In this document: piece by piece, positions 53,612-62,431 of the stretch | Numbering within the stretch: the first letter of the stretch is position 1 | Layout of the letters: each line of letters begins with the position of its first letter | Source of the DNA: Nitrospirota bacterium | GTDB taxonomy: Bacteria; Nitrospirota; Nitrospiria; Nitrospirales; Nitrospiraceae | Direction of reading: 5' to 3' | Length of the DNA stretch: 64,000 bases | Assembly (NCBI GenBank): GCA_026387665.1 | Contig: JAPLLG010000008.1 | Span: 62,001 to 126,000 of the forward strand | Notes under the pieces: generated by a model | The model's input: the letters and a program-made list of their open reading frames with translations, nothing else | The model's database searches: none | Told to the model about the DNA's origin: nothing | Translations under genes and position numbers: made by a program

Positions 53612-54598
53612 GATCTTCATCGCTTCGGTAACATCGTGCAGCGTCGCCTTGGCGACTTCGCTGGCCTTGCGGCTGCCTTCTTGTACGATGTCCTGCAAAT
53701 ACGCTGGGTCTTTGCTCAGGATCGCGCGTGCGTCCCACATCGGCGTCATCCGTTCGACGACCCGGTCTGCCACCAGCTTCTTGCAGTCGATACAGCCGAT
53801 AGCGGCGCTCCGGCATTCCGTATTGATCTGCTCCTGCACCATCGGCGAGGAAAATATTTTATGGAAATCGTAGACCGGACAGAGGTCCGGATTGCCCGGG
53901 TCGTGGCGCCGGACTCTGGCCGGGTCTGTGACCATCGTTTTGAGTTTCTGGCGCACGACCGGTTCGGCGTCTGACAGGTTGATCGTATTGCCGTAGCTCT
54001 TGCTCATCTTCCTGCCATCCGTCCCAAGCACTTTCGGGAACTTGGTGAGCTGTTCAACCGGTTCGGGGAACACAGGCTTGTAGAGGCTGTTGAACCGGCG
54101 GGCCAGCTCCCGGGTGAGTTCCAGATGCGGCAATTGGTCTTTGCCCACCGGCACGAAATCCGGCTTATAGAGCAGGATGTCCGCGGCCTGGAGGACCGGG
54201 TAGCCCAGAAATCCGTACGTGGTCATGTCGCGATCCTTAATCTCTTCCTGCTTCTCTTTGTAGGTCGGGTTTCGTTCCAGCCAGGAGACCGGCGTCATCA
54301 TCGAGAGCAGGAGATGCAGGACGGCATGTTCCGGGATGCGCGACTGGACGAACACCGTGGCTTTCGCCGGGTCGATGCCGGCGGCCAGCCAGTCGATCAA
54401 GAGTTCGTGAACGAACTCACGGATGCGGCTGGTGTCGGCATAGTTCGACGAGAGCGCATGCCAATCCGCGATGAAGAAGTAACACTCGTATTCGTTCTGT
54501 AGGCTTTTCCAATTCTCTAATGCGCCGAGATAGTTGCCGAGATGGAGCAGCCCGCTCGGCTGCATGCCGCTGAGGACTCGTTTTCTGGGTGTGGTCAT
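53609..54598 (-). CDS. trpS: tryptophanyl-tRNA synthetase
   Basis: A 329-residue class I synthetase charging tRNA-Trp. The HIGH-type motif is in MQPSGLLHLGNYLGAL, and the KMSKS motif is DGRKMSKSYGNTINLS. YKPDFVPVGKDQLPHLELTR is the tryptophan-pocket region. Full length. Its start overlaps the stop of the M50 protease gene. Confidence 0.96.
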   Translation of the reverse strand: MTTPRKRVLSGMQPSGLLHLGNYLGALENWKSLQNEYECYFFIADWHALSSNYADTSRIREFVHELLIDWLAAGIDPAKATVFVQSRIPEHAVLHLLLSMMTPVSWLERNPTYKEKQEEIKDRDMTTYGFLGYPVLQAADILLYKPDFVPVGKDQLPHLELTRELARRFNSLYKPVFPEPVEQLTKFPKVLGTDGRKMSKSYGNTINLSDAEPVVRQKLKTMVTDPARVRRHDPGNPDLCPVYDFHKIFSSPMVQEQINTECRSAAIGCIDCKKLVADRVVERMTPMWDARAILSKDPAYLQDIVQEGSRKASEVAKATLHDVTEAMKI

Positions 54599-55338
54599 GG
54601 TGTGTTTCCTGTTCCGAGACCGATGGCAGTGGAGAGAATCGTATTGGACAGACTATGGGTCAAGGTGCTGGTGATCGTATGGATAATGTGGATCTGCGGA
54701 TCGAAAATGATCAGCCCTATCAGGACGAACATGCCGTAGGGCTCCACGCGCATGAGCACCTGTGCCGCGGCGGGGGGGAGCAGGCTCGTGAGAATCCTGC
54801 CTCCGTCCAGCGGGGGAAGAGGGAGCAGGTTGAACAGCATCAAGAGCACGTTAATCAAGACGGAGTAGACGGCCATCACGGCGATCGGCAGCAGGAGCTT
54901 CGTGCTCCAGGTATCCGGGATGGCGCTGTCCGCCGGTCCGGACCAGTAGCTTCCAATCGCCGGTTCGATGGACAGGAGGAGCGTGAAGAGGAGGGCGCTG
55001 CCGATGGCCAACGCGAGATTCATGGCAGGCCCCGCTGCTGCGACGAGCGCCATGTCGCGGCGGGGTTGATGCATGGCGCGCGGGTCGATCGGGACCGGCT
55101 TGGCCCAGCCGAGAAAGAATCCGCCCGGCATCGCCAGGCAGAGCAGCGGCAGGATAATGGTCCCGAAGGGATCGATATGCGCCAGGGGGTTCATGGTGAG
55201 GCGGCCTTGGAGCTTGGCGGTCGCATCGCCGCAACGATAGGCGACCCAGCCATGGGCATATTCATGGAGCACCATCGCGAAGAGGAGCGGGAGCCCCATA
55301 TAGGAGATGGTATGCAGAATCTGTGGGAGGGAGTTCAT
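54595..55338 (-). CDS. site-2 protease family membrane metalloprotease (M50)
   Basis: A 247-residue integral membrane protein. The zinc site is MVLHEYAHGWVAYRCGD (HExxH), with the third ligand in FNLLPLPPLDGGRIL. Several hydrophobic segments surround them. The short type without PDZ matches the rhomboid-like S2P group often found near trpS. The substrate is unknown. It overlaps trpS by four bases. Confidence 0.9.
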   Translation of the reverse strand: MNSLPQILHTISYMGLPLLFAMVLHEYAHGWVAYRCGDATAKLQGRLTMNPLAHIDPFGTIILPLLCLAMPGGFFLGWAKPVPIDPRAMHQPRRDMALVAAAGPAMNLALAIGSALLFTLLLSIEPAIGSYWSGPADSAIPDTWSTKLLLPIAVMAVYSVLINVLLMLFNLLPLPPLDGGRILTSLLPPAAAQVLMRVEPYGMFVLIGLIIFDPQIHIIHTITSTLTHSLSNTILSTAIGLGTGNTP

Positions 55339-55351
55339 GGGGTCGGCTTTC

Positions 55352-57331
55352 TCAATTGATCTGGAGGAATCGGCCTCGTTTGATTTGCAGGAGGAAGAGC
55401 GGCCGATTCAAGGTTCCGTCCGGTCCGAAGGACGCCGGCCCTGCGAGCGGCGAAAGGTCCGGCTGGGTCATGAACTGGTCGCGGACGGCTTCGCCGGAGG
55501 ACGCGCCTTTTTTCGCCGCATCGATCACCAGCTTTGCGGCGTCATAGCCCTGCATGGCGAAGAGGGTTGGGCTGGTCTGGAATCGTTTCTTGTAGCGGTC
55601 GACAAAGTCCTGCACCGAAGGATTGGGGCTATCCACAAAGAAGCCATCGACGAACACGGCTCCGTCGATCGATGAATCGGCTGTGCGGGCGAAGTCCGTC
55701 GAGTTCCATCCGTTTGCGCCGAGAAATGGCACTTTCATGTCATGGAAATTGAGCTGCGCCGTGATGAGGCCTGCGTCGGCGGCGCGACCGGGAATGAAGA
55801 TCGCATCGAAGCCCGGCGTATAGAGGATTTTCCTGTCCATCTTCGTCTGCTTTCCTGCCAGCTTGCTCAGGTCGACCGGTACGGAGAGGCCATAGCGCTT
55901 GAGGTCCTCCGCTTTCATATGCTTGAGCTGCGTGCTGACGTCTGGCTCGCCTTCCTTGTAGGACTCGATGGCGATCACTTCCCCTTTGGCTTGGCGCACT
56001 TCCTGGGCGAAGAGCCTGGCCAATTCGCGGCCATAGGCGGTGTCGGGATGCAGGATGCAGAACCGGCGGAAGTTCTGTTCCTTCATGGCATAGGTCGCGA
56101 TGCGCTTGGCTTGGAGCTGATAGGTGAGGGAAGTGCTGAACACATAGGAGCCCAGCCGTCTGACGTTGGGGAGGGTCGCAGCTGGCGTGATCAAGGGGGT
56201 ATGGGCTCGCCCGGCCAGTTCGGCCATGGCGGGCAAATGTTTCGAGAGGAGCGGGCCGATGACGGCCAGGGGGTGGTCGTTGTTCAAGAGTCCGGAGAAG
56301 TCGTCTAAAAATGAGGCGCGGTCGAATTCGAAATCCTTGACGATGAGACCGATGGAGGGAACTCCTCCTCGCTCTCTATGTGTTTCGATAGCTAGTTGCA
56401 CGCCGTTGAGGGTTTCGGTCGCGAAGGGGGCGAGCTTTCCTGAAAGAGGCAGGACCGTTGCGACGAAGAACTGATGGGATTTCAGCTTGGATTGGAGTGT
56501 GGCGAGGAGCTCCAGGGTTTTGGCTGCCTGGGGATGCGCCGGGAAGTTGGCGAGGAACTGTTGAATTTGCCGGACGGCCAGATGTTCTTCGCTCCGCTCG
56601 ACATAGAAGTCGATGAGGCGGAGGGCTGCGAGGTCGCCGGGAAAACTGCGAGGAAATGTTTCCCGGATGCGCTCAAGGGCTTTCCGGTCCGATGTGTCGC
56701 CGAGCAACGTGCGGATACGGGCTCGTGCGTCTTCTGCTTGCGCGTCGGTGCCCAAGGCCATTTCATCCTGCCATGCTTGGATGGCGCGGATGGTGTCGTC
56801 TTTCTGTGCGTAGAAGTCCCCGCTCAGACGCAGGGCTTCGCGTTTGATGTTGTCATCTTTTGAGAGGGTGCGGAGACTGGTGAGGAGCGGGAGGGCCAGG
56901 TCGAGGTTGCCCATGGCCGCATGGGAACGGGCCTGCAGCAGCTTGCCCCGGTCTGTGACCTCGGAGGCGGGGAACTCCGCCTGCAGTTGCTGCAAGTATT
57001 TGAGGGCCTCCCCATATTGTTGGGTGTCATGCAGGGCTGCGCCTAGTAATAAATAAGTGTCGTCAAGGAACTCAGGCTTCGGAGACGTGGCCAGAAAACG
57101 ACGGAGGAGGGTGACCGCTTCTTCCGCCCGTTCCGCATCCAGTAAACGTTTCGCCTGGGTCAGGACCGGATGGTTCGCTGGGGCCTGGGCGCCCGTTTGT
57201 GCATAGACGACGGGAGTGAGCGAGGCCCCCATCGGCCAGAGCAGTCCCCATGTCAGGACGAGCGCCGTGCCCCAGCTTGTCGCGAGGGTCGGTGTGCGAG
57301 GGGACAATGCGGGTGATGCCGGGTGGGTCAT
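55352..57331 (-). CDS. LppC/LpoA-like protein: TPR plus periplasmic binding fold
   Basis: A 659-residue exported protein. Residues about 1-45 include a signal segment. Residues about 50-280 are TPR-like repeats (YLLLGAALHDTQQYGEALKY). From about 285 there is a type I periplasmic-binding fold: ATVLPLSGKLAPFATETLNG, PLITPAATLPNVRRLGSYVF and AMQGYDAAKLVIDAAKKG. This combination is seen in LpoA, the activator of penicillin-binding protein 1A, and in branched-chain amino acid-binding proteins. With no transporter genes nearby, an LpoA-like role in peptidoglycan synthesis is more likely. Confidence 0.8.
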   Translation of the reverse strand: MTHPASPALSPRTPTLATSWGTALVLTWGLLWPMGASLTPVVYAQTGAQAPANHPVLTQAKRLLDAERAEEAVTLLRRFLATSPKPEFLDDTYLLLGAALHDTQQYGEALKYLQQLQAEFPASEVTDRGKLLQARSHAAMGNLDLALPLLTSLRTLSKDDNIKREALRLSGDFYAQKDDTIRAIQAWQDEMALGTDAQAEDARARIRTLLGDTSDRKALERIRETFPRSFPGDLAALRLIDFYVERSEEHLAVRQIQQFLANFPAHPQAAKTLELLATLQSKLKSHQFFVATVLPLSGKLAPFATETLNGVQLAIETHRERGGVPSIGLIVKDFEFDRASFLDDFSGLLNNDHPLAVIGPLLSKHLPAMAELAGRAHTPLITPAATLPNVRRLGSYVFSTSLTYQLQAKRIATYAMKEQNFRRFCILHPDTAYGRELARLFAQEVRQAKGEVIAIESYKEGEPDVSTQLKHMKAEDLKRYGLSVPVDLSKLAGKQTKMDRKILYTPGFDAIFIPGRAADAGLITAQLNFHDMKVPFLGANGWNSTDFARTADSSIDGAVFVDGFFVDSPNPSVQDFVDRYKKRFQTSPTLFAMQGYDAAKLVIDAAKKGASSGEAVRDQFMTQPDLSPLAGPASFGPDGTLNRPLFLLQIKRGRFLQIN

Positions 57332-57421
57332 AGGCTCCTGGCGCTGTGACAGATGGGTGATGCGCCAGTGACTACTATCGGAAACCTTGTGAGGGTGTCA
57401 AGGTAACTCCCGCCAGGCTCG

Positions 57422-57450
57422 TTGTGTTCACCGCAGTGATTGGCTATCAT
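57422..57450 (+). promoter_or_regulatory. possible xerD promoter, predicted leaderless
   Basis: TTGTGT (57422-57427), a 17-base spacer and TATCAT (57445-57450). The ATG is at 57458, so the transcript would begin at or next to the start codon. The -35 box is weak. Confidence 0.4.
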
Positions 57451-57457
57451 CGCGCCG

Positions 57458-58375
57458 ATGCTGTTGGACCCGCTGGCCGAGCGATATTTGCGCCATCTCC
57501 GAGTGGAGGGCGGTCTTGCCGTCAACACGGTCGAGGCCTATCGGCGGGACCTGAGTAAATTCCATGCCTATGTGCAGCGAGCCGGCTCCGTACCGCCCGA
57601 ACAGGTCACAGCGGAAACGGTAACGGGATTTCTCCGCTCCTTACATGAGGCCAAACTGTCTCGCGCCTCCTCGGTTCGCTGTCTCTCGGCGATTCGTGGG
57701 TGGTTCCGGTTTTTATTGCAGGAACGGATGATCGAAGAGAGTCCCGTCGTCGGGCTGCCTTCGATGGCGAAAGGCGTTCGGCTGCCTAAAACGCTGCCGC
57801 AGCACGATGTGACCGCCCTATTGGATCTGGCGGCGGTTCCCACCCTTGAAGACTTGCGCGACCGCGCCATGGTGGAATTGCTCTATGCGACGGGGCTGCG
57901 TGTCTCGGAGCTGGTGACGGCTGAGGTCTCGCAGGTGAATCTCGAGGTCGGCTATCTCCGGGTCACAGGCAAGGGGTCGAAGCAGCGTCTCGTGCCGATG
58001 GGTGAGGGGGCGCGGCAGTTGCTACATCAGTATGTAGAAGAGGCGCGGCCCCGGCTCCTGAAGCAACGGGCCTCCCGGTATCTGTTCGTGTCGCGGCGGG
58101 GCGGCCCGTTGACGAGGCAAGCGTTCTGGAAGCTACTGCGGCGCCGCGCGCAGCGAGCGGGCATTACGCAGATCATTTCGCCTCACATGCTCCGCCATTC
58201 GTTTGCCACACATCTGCTCGAAGGCGGCGCAGATTTGCGGTCTGTTCAGGTGATGCTGGGCCATGCCAATATTGTGACGACGCAGATTTATACTCATGTT
58301 GAGCGGGGACGGTTGAAGCGGGTTCATGACGCCTATTTCCCCAGGGCGGGCCGGAGCCGCGGGAAAAAATCCTAA
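57458..58375 (+). CDS. xerD: tyrosine recombinase XerC/XerD
   Basis: A 305-residue site-specific recombinase for chromosome dimer resolution. The SAM-like N-terminal domain includes GGLAVNTVEAYRRDLSKF. Catalytic residues: Arg in LLYATGLRVSELV, Lys in VTGKGSKQRLVPMG, His-x-x-Arg in SPHMLRHSFATHLLEGG, His in LGHANIVTTQIYTHV, whose Tyr is the nucleophile. The SPHxLRH and GGADLR stretches favour XerD over XerC. The ATG at 57458 is chosen over an in-frame TTG at 57440. Confidence 0.9.
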   Translation: MLLDPLAERYLRHLRVEGGLAVNTVEAYRRDLSKFHAYVQRAGSVPPEQVTAETVTGFLRSLHEAKLSRASSVRCLSAIRGWFRFLLQERMIEESPVVGLPSMAKGVRLPKTLPQHDVTALLDLAAVPTLEDLRDRAMVELLYATGLRVSELVTAEVSQVNLEVGYLRVTGKGSKQRLVPMGEGARQLLHQYVEEARPRLLKQRASRYLFVSRRGGPLTRQAFWKLLRRRAQRAGITQIISPHMLRHSFATHLLEGGADLRSVQVMLGHANIVTTQIYTHVERGRLKRVHDAYFPRAGRSRGKKS

Positions 58376-58437
58376 CCGAAACGACGCGATTTACCTGCGT
58401 GAGAGCGAAGAAAATGCAAGAAGAGTGCGAGATTCGG

Positions 58438-58466
58438 TTGACATGGGCCGGTGGACTTGGTAGCAT
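58438..58466 (+). promoter_or_regulatory. promoter of tRNA-Val
   Basis: TTGACA (58438-58443), a 17-base spacer and TAGCAT (58461-58466), 24 bases before the tRNA 5' end. Confidence 0.65.
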
Positions 58467-58490
58467 CCGGCCCAGCTTGCTAAGGAAATC

Positions 58491-58566
58491 GGGCGGATAG
58501 CTCAGTTGGCAGAGCGCCACCTTTACACGGTGGATGTCACAGGTTCGATCCCTGTTCCGCCTACCA
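58491..58566 (+). tRNA. tRNA-Val (anticodon UAC)
   Basis: 76 bases including an encoded CCA. Acceptor stem GGGCGGA/TCCGCCT, D-loop GCTCAGTTGGCAGAGC, anticodon stem CCACC/GGTGG with loop TTTACAC (anticodon TAC), T-arm ACAGGTTCGATCCCTGT. All arms pair, with one G-U in the acceptor. Confidence 0.95.
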
Positions 58567-58685
58567 GGGAAATACTGGGTGAAGGGGACAGGACGGAGAG
58601 AATACGAGCAATAAAAACTTCAGACGGGACCAACCGCCAGTTATCGTCTTGTCAGTAAAATCTTCCGCTATACGTTGAGTATCGA

Positions 58686-58762
58686 GGGGCCGTCGTTCAG
58701 CTGGTTAGGACGCCAGATTGTCAATCTGGAGGTCGCGGGTTCAAATCCCGTCGGCCCCGCCA
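58686..58762 (+). tRNA. tRNA-Asp (anticodon GUC)
   Basis: 77 bases including an encoded CCA. Acceptor GGGGCCG/CGGCCCC, D-loop TTCAGCTGGTTAGGA, anticodon stem CCAGA/TCTGG with loop TTGTCAA (anticodon GTC), T-arm CGCGGGTTCAAATCCCG. It lies 119 bases after tRNA-Val and 72 before tolQ. Confidence 0.95.
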
Positions 58763-58834
58763 TTTTCCCCGTGTTGCTGGAATCCGCAGGCAGGAGGGTG
58801 AGTACTTCCGAGAGTCTGGAAAGGTTAGCGCTGC

Positions 58835-59530
58835 ATGTTTCAGACAGGTCTGTCCGGACTGGTCGGCTCGCTTGGCTCGGTCTCCAAAATCGTGCTTCTG
58901 CTTCTGTTCGTATTTTCGGTCGTCTCCTGGGCTGTAATCTTTTCCAAATCGCGCGCGTTCCGGGTGGCCGACCGAGAGGATCGGCGCTTCCTCGCGTTGT
59001 TGGCCAAAACGAAAGACATCGACGAACTCTACCGGCAAGTCCGACGACTCGAAGGGAGTCCCTGCGCGACCGTATTCGAAGGGGTGATGGAGCGGGTGGG
59101 ATCTGGCCGTGTCGAGGGGAAGAACGGCGCGGGACCCGTCGATCAGCACATCATCGAGCGAGCGGCCTCCTATCTTGGGCAAAGTCAGCTTTCACGGCTT
59201 GAGACCTACCTCCCCTTTCTGGCCACGACGGGCAACATTGCGCCCTTTGTCGGTCTGCTTGGAACCGTGCTGGGCATCATCGACGCGTTTCGTGAGATCG
59301 GGACGCAAGGGACCGCCAGTATTTCCGCGGTTGCGCCCGGCGTAGCGGAGGCCCTCGTCGCGACGGCCGCCGGTCTCTTCACCGCCATCCCCGCGGTCAT
59401 CGCCTACAACTACTTCCTCATCCGGATTCGGAATACGGCCTTCCGGTTGGATTCGGTGACCATTGAGCTTCTGGCCTCTCTCTCGACTACCGCGAAGGCG
59501 AAACCAGTTCCGGCCGGAGTCCAAGGATGA
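58835..59530 (+). CDS. tolQ: Tol-Pal system protein TolQ
   Basis: A 231-residue inner-membrane proton-channel subunit. Three membrane segments: KIVLLLLFVFSVVSWAVIFS, LATTGNIAPFVGLLGTVLGI and VATAAGLFTAIPAVIAYNYF. The GTVLGIIDAFREIG stretch is typical of TolQ/ExbB. First gene of a complete tolQRAB-pal series that keeps the outer membrane attached during constriction. Its stop overlaps the tolR start (ATGA). Confidence 0.92.
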   Translation: MFQTGLSGLVGSLGSVSKIVLLLLFVFSVVSWAVIFSKSRAFRVADREDRRFLALLAKTKDIDELYRQVRRLEGSPCATVFEGVMERVGSGRVEGKNGAGPVDQHIIERAASYLGQSQLSRLETYLPFLATTGNIAPFVGLLGTVLGIIDAFREIGTQGTASISAVAPGVAEALVATAAGLFTAIPAVIAYNYFLIRIRNTAFRLDSVTIELLASLSTTAKAKPVPAGVQG

Positions 59531-59979
59531 CCCTGGAATCTCGGCACCGCCGGTTTCTGGCAGAGATCAACGTTATCCCTCTCGTCGATGTGGTCCTCGT
59601 GTTGCTGGTGATTTTTATGGTCACCGCGCCAATGCTGTATCGCGGGATGGATATCAAGCTGCCGACCTCCGCGACCAATACGATCAAGCCGGAAATGCGG
59701 ACTGTATTGACGATCGAAAAAGATCACCGCTTGTATCTCGATAAAGATCCGGTCGGCGTGGCTCAGCTTGAGCAAAAGCTGAAGCTCTTGAAGCAGACGC
59801 ATCCGGATGTGTCGCTGTACCTCCGGGCGGATCGCGACGTGCCGTATGGTGTCGTGGTGCAAGTCATTGACGGCATTAAAAAAGCCGGGATCGAGAAGAT
59901 CGGGATGGTAACGGAGCCGGTCGGACCAGAACATGTGGTCGCGCCGCATCTCCCGCACCTCCCGCCACGAAAGAATTAA
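59527..59979 (+). CDS. tolR: Tol-Pal system protein TolR
   Basis: A 150-residue ExbD/TolR-family protein with one membrane helix. EINVIPLVDVVLVLLVIFMV contains the proton-carrying Asp, and the periplasmic part has LRADRDVPYGVVVQVIDGIK. It forms the energising complex with TolQ. Confidence 0.93.
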   Translation: MTLESRHRRFLAEINVIPLVDVVLVLLVIFMVTAPMLYRGMDIKLPTSATNTIKPEMRTVLTIEKDHRLYLDKDPVGVAQLEQKLKLLKQTHPDVSLYLRADRDVPYGVVVQVIDGIKKAGIEKIGMVTEPVGPEHVVAPHLPHLPPRKN

Positions 59980-60007
59980 GGCCACGTGTTTGAGGGGGCT
60001 GGTGATT

Positions 60008-61015
60008 ATGGCGTCCCAGGCGACGGTCCAGTCAGGTTTGTGGTTCGACCAGGACGATCAGGCCGGGGTATGGGTTCACCTCAAGCGGACGTTGGTCTGG
60101 TCGCTCGCGCTGCATGTGGTGGTGCTCGTGGCGACAGGACTCAGGCTTCCGCAACGGGCTGAACGGCCGTTGACGTCGGTGGAAGTGTCGCTGGTCAGTC
60201 TGCCTGCACCAGTGAGGCCAGCTGAGTCGGTCAAGCCAGCCGAGCCGGCGAAGCCGACCGAATCAGCGAAAGTTTCGGATCCGAAACCGGTTCCTGCCCC
60301 GTCAGCCAAGCCAGCCGCACAGGCTCCTCCCGTCGCGCCTCCCAAGGGCGGGGTGAAGCGGGATGTATTGCGGGATTTTCAGCTGCCTCCTGATGCGCCG
60401 AAGTTCGGGGATTTGAGCCCCGCAAAGTCGGTGGGGCAGCCACAGCAGGCGGCGAAAATGAAGTCGCTCGATATCCCGCGTGTCCCGGATGCGGCGCCAG
60501 TCCCGGTTGCGAAGCCGGCGCCACGATCGTCGGTCAGCGACGATCTCAATCGTGAGTTAGAAGAAGAGCTGAAGAAGATCAAGCCGTTTCAGCCTGCAGC
60601 CAAGCTGGATCTGCCACGTGAGAACAAGTCCAGTGAGGCGCCGGCCAAGCCGGTGGCTCAGCAGCAGGCGAACGTGTCGGCGCTGAAGACTCCTGAAACG
60701 ACGCTGAAGACTGCTGGCATGGCCGGGTCCAGTTCCTATTGGGCTCGGGTACAATCAATTATCAGTAGCCAGTGGGAGCCTCCCCCTGTCGATATGGCGG
60801 GGCAGACCTACCAGGTCATCGTGAAGTTTCGGCTGCAACGGGATGGGATGATCAAAGATGTGGTGGTTAAGCAGACCTCTGGTAATACCTATTTCGACAT
60901 GGCGGGGCAGCGCGCTGTGTTGCGGCCGCGAGTGCTCCCGGCTTTTCCTGCCGATATGACGGACGGTTATAAGGATATAGAAATGGTATTTCGAGTCGGA
61001 GAACCGGTCGGATGA
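60008..61015 (+). CDS. tolA: TolA-like protein (TonB C-terminal fold)
   Basis: A 335-residue protein with one N-terminal membrane segment (LVWSLALHVVVLVATGL) whose start, ALHVVV, matches the SHxxH-type region poorly, a long linker rich in Pro, Ala and Lys (about 60-230) and a C-terminal TonB/TolA-like domain: YWARVQSIISSQWEPPPV, FRLQRDGMIKDVVVKQTSGN and DMAGQRAVLRPRVLPAFPAD. It bridges TolQR to TolB and Pal across the periplasm. The ATG at 60008 is chosen as it follows GAGGGG and precedes the membrane segment. Stop overlaps tolB. Confidence 0.85.
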   Translation: MASQATVQSGLWFDQDDQAGVWVHLKRTLVWSLALHVVVLVATGLRLPQRAERPLTSVEVSLVSLPAPVRPAESVKPAEPAKPTESAKVSDPKPVPAPSAKPAAQAPPVAPPKGGVKRDVLRDFQLPPDAPKFGDLSPAKSVGQPQQAAKMKSLDIPRVPDAAPVPVAKPAPRSSVSDDLNRELEEELKKIKPFQPAAKLDLPRENKSSEAPAKPVAQQQANVSALKTPETTLKTAGMAGSSSYWARVQSIISSQWEPPPVDMAGQTYQVIVKFRLQRDGMIKDVVVKQTSGNTYFDMAGQRAVLRPRVLPAFPADMTDGYKDIEMVFRVGEPVG

Positions 61016-62352
61016 CACAAGTGAAATGGATCAGTTCGGTGGTTGGAGGGCTCCTGCTGGCAGCAGGGGCTTTTGGCATTCTTGAATCGGGCGCGGCGGA
61101 CGTGTTTCTTGAAGCGACTCGCCCAGATTTCCAAAAGATTTCTCTGGCTGTTGCAGGGATTCAGAACGCGGGAGGTCCCGACTGGTTGGGGGGGCGGATC
61201 GAAGAAGTTCTCAAGAAGGATGTGAGGCGCTCCTTGGTTTTCGATCTGGTGGATTTGCCGAGCATGGGGATCAAGGCTCGCGATCTGGGCACAGGGATGG
61301 AGAGCGGCGCCAAGGCCGTCTTCAAGCAAGCGGCGGAAAACGGGGTGTCGGTGCTGGTCTGGGGCAAGGCAAGCCTGAAAGAGTCGGGTAAAGAAGCCGA
61401 CGTGAATATGGAAGGCCTCGTCTATGACAGCGGCAGCGACGAGGTGATCGGGGGGAAACGGTATGCCGGTGCGCCGGCGGTCCTGCGGCTCATGGCGCAT
61501 CGTTTTGCCGATGAGCTCGTCTTTCGGTATACCGGCGAGCCGGGCATTGCCAGGACCAAGATCGCCTATGTCGCGGAGCATGGGGGCGCCCGCGAGATTT
61601 CCGTCATGGATTATGACGGACATGATGCCCGTCAGGTGACGGCCGATGGTTTTCTGAACCTGATGCCGCGCTGGTCTCCGGATCGCCGGTTTCTCGTCTT
61701 CACCGCCTATCGCAGCCGGAATACGCAGGACATCGACATGATCGAGCTGGCGACGGGCAAGCGGTGGACGGTGGTGTCCCTGGGGGGGTTGAATATTACG
61801 CCGGCCCTGTCGCCCGATGGAAATTTTCTGGCATTTGCCTCCAGCTACGAAGGCAATTCCGAACTCTATCTGTTGGATACCAGAACGAAAGCCCTTCAGC
61901 GTTTGACGGTACATCCGTCCGGCGACTTGTCTCCTTCCTGGGCTCCGAATGGACGAGAGCTGACTTTTGTGTCCGACAGGGGAGGCGGGCCGCAGATATT
62001 CCTCATGAGCGCGGATGGGTCGAATGTGCGCCGGTTGACGTTCGAGGGGGACTATAATGCAGCGCCGGTCTGGTCGCCGCGCGGCAACTGGATCGCCTAT
62101 GTGTGCCGGATTCATAAAGAGTATAAGCTGTGCGTGATCTCGCCGGATGGGCAGAAGCGGATGCAGTTGACGACGGGGCTGGGCGTCGATGACTCGCCGT
62201 CCTGGTCCCCGGATGGCCGCCATCTGGTGTTCAGTTCGACGGTCGAGGGAAAGAGCCACATCTATATGATCGATGCGGACGGCAAGAATCTCGAGCGGCT
62301 GACCTTTGAAGGCACGCGCAATAGCGCGCCCTCCTGGTCTCCGGCATCCTGA
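61012..62352 (+). CDS. tolB: Tol-Pal system beta-propeller protein TolB
   Basis: A 446-residue periplasmic protein. A signal segment (VVGGLLLAAGAFGILESGAA) is followed by the N-terminal domain and six propeller repeats, for example MPRWSPDRRFLVFTAYR, ITPALSPDGNFLAFASSYEG, LSPSWAPNGRELTFVSDRGG and DSPSWSPDGRHLVFSST. It binds Pal and is released by TolA. Overlaps tolA by four bases. Confidence 0.95.
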   Translation: MTQVKWISSVVGGLLLAAGAFGILESGAADVFLEATRPDFQKISLAVAGIQNAGGPDWLGGRIEEVLKKDVRRSLVFDLVDLPSMGIKARDLGTGMESGAKAVFKQAAENGVSVLVWGKASLKESGKEADVNMEGLVYDSGSDEVIGGKRYAGAPAVLRLMAHRFADELVFRYTGEPGIARTKIAYVAEHGGAREISVMDYDGHDARQVTADGFLNLMPRWSPDRRFLVFTAYRSRNTQDIDMIELATGKRWTVVSLGGLNITPALSPDGNFLAFASSYEGNSELYLLDTRTKALQRLTVHPSGDLSPSWAPNGRELTFVSDRGGGPQIFLMSADGSNVRRLTFEGDYNAAPVWSPRGNWIAYVCRIHKEYKLCVISPDGQKRMQLTTGLGVDDSPSWSPDGRHLVFSSTVEGKSHIYMIDADGKNLERLTFEGTRNSAPSWSPAS

Positions 62353-62431
62353 GGCTGACCGTGCGATGGTGTGAGTCGAATGCACGAGGGTAACGGTTGA
62401 GATGAGTAACTTACAAAGAGGAGAGCGATCC

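Noticed and set aside
58675-59202. A plus-strand open frame running from the tRNA-Asp into tolQ
   Set aside because: It reads through tRNA-Asp and overlaps tolQ in another frame; the tRNA and TolQ assignments are firm.
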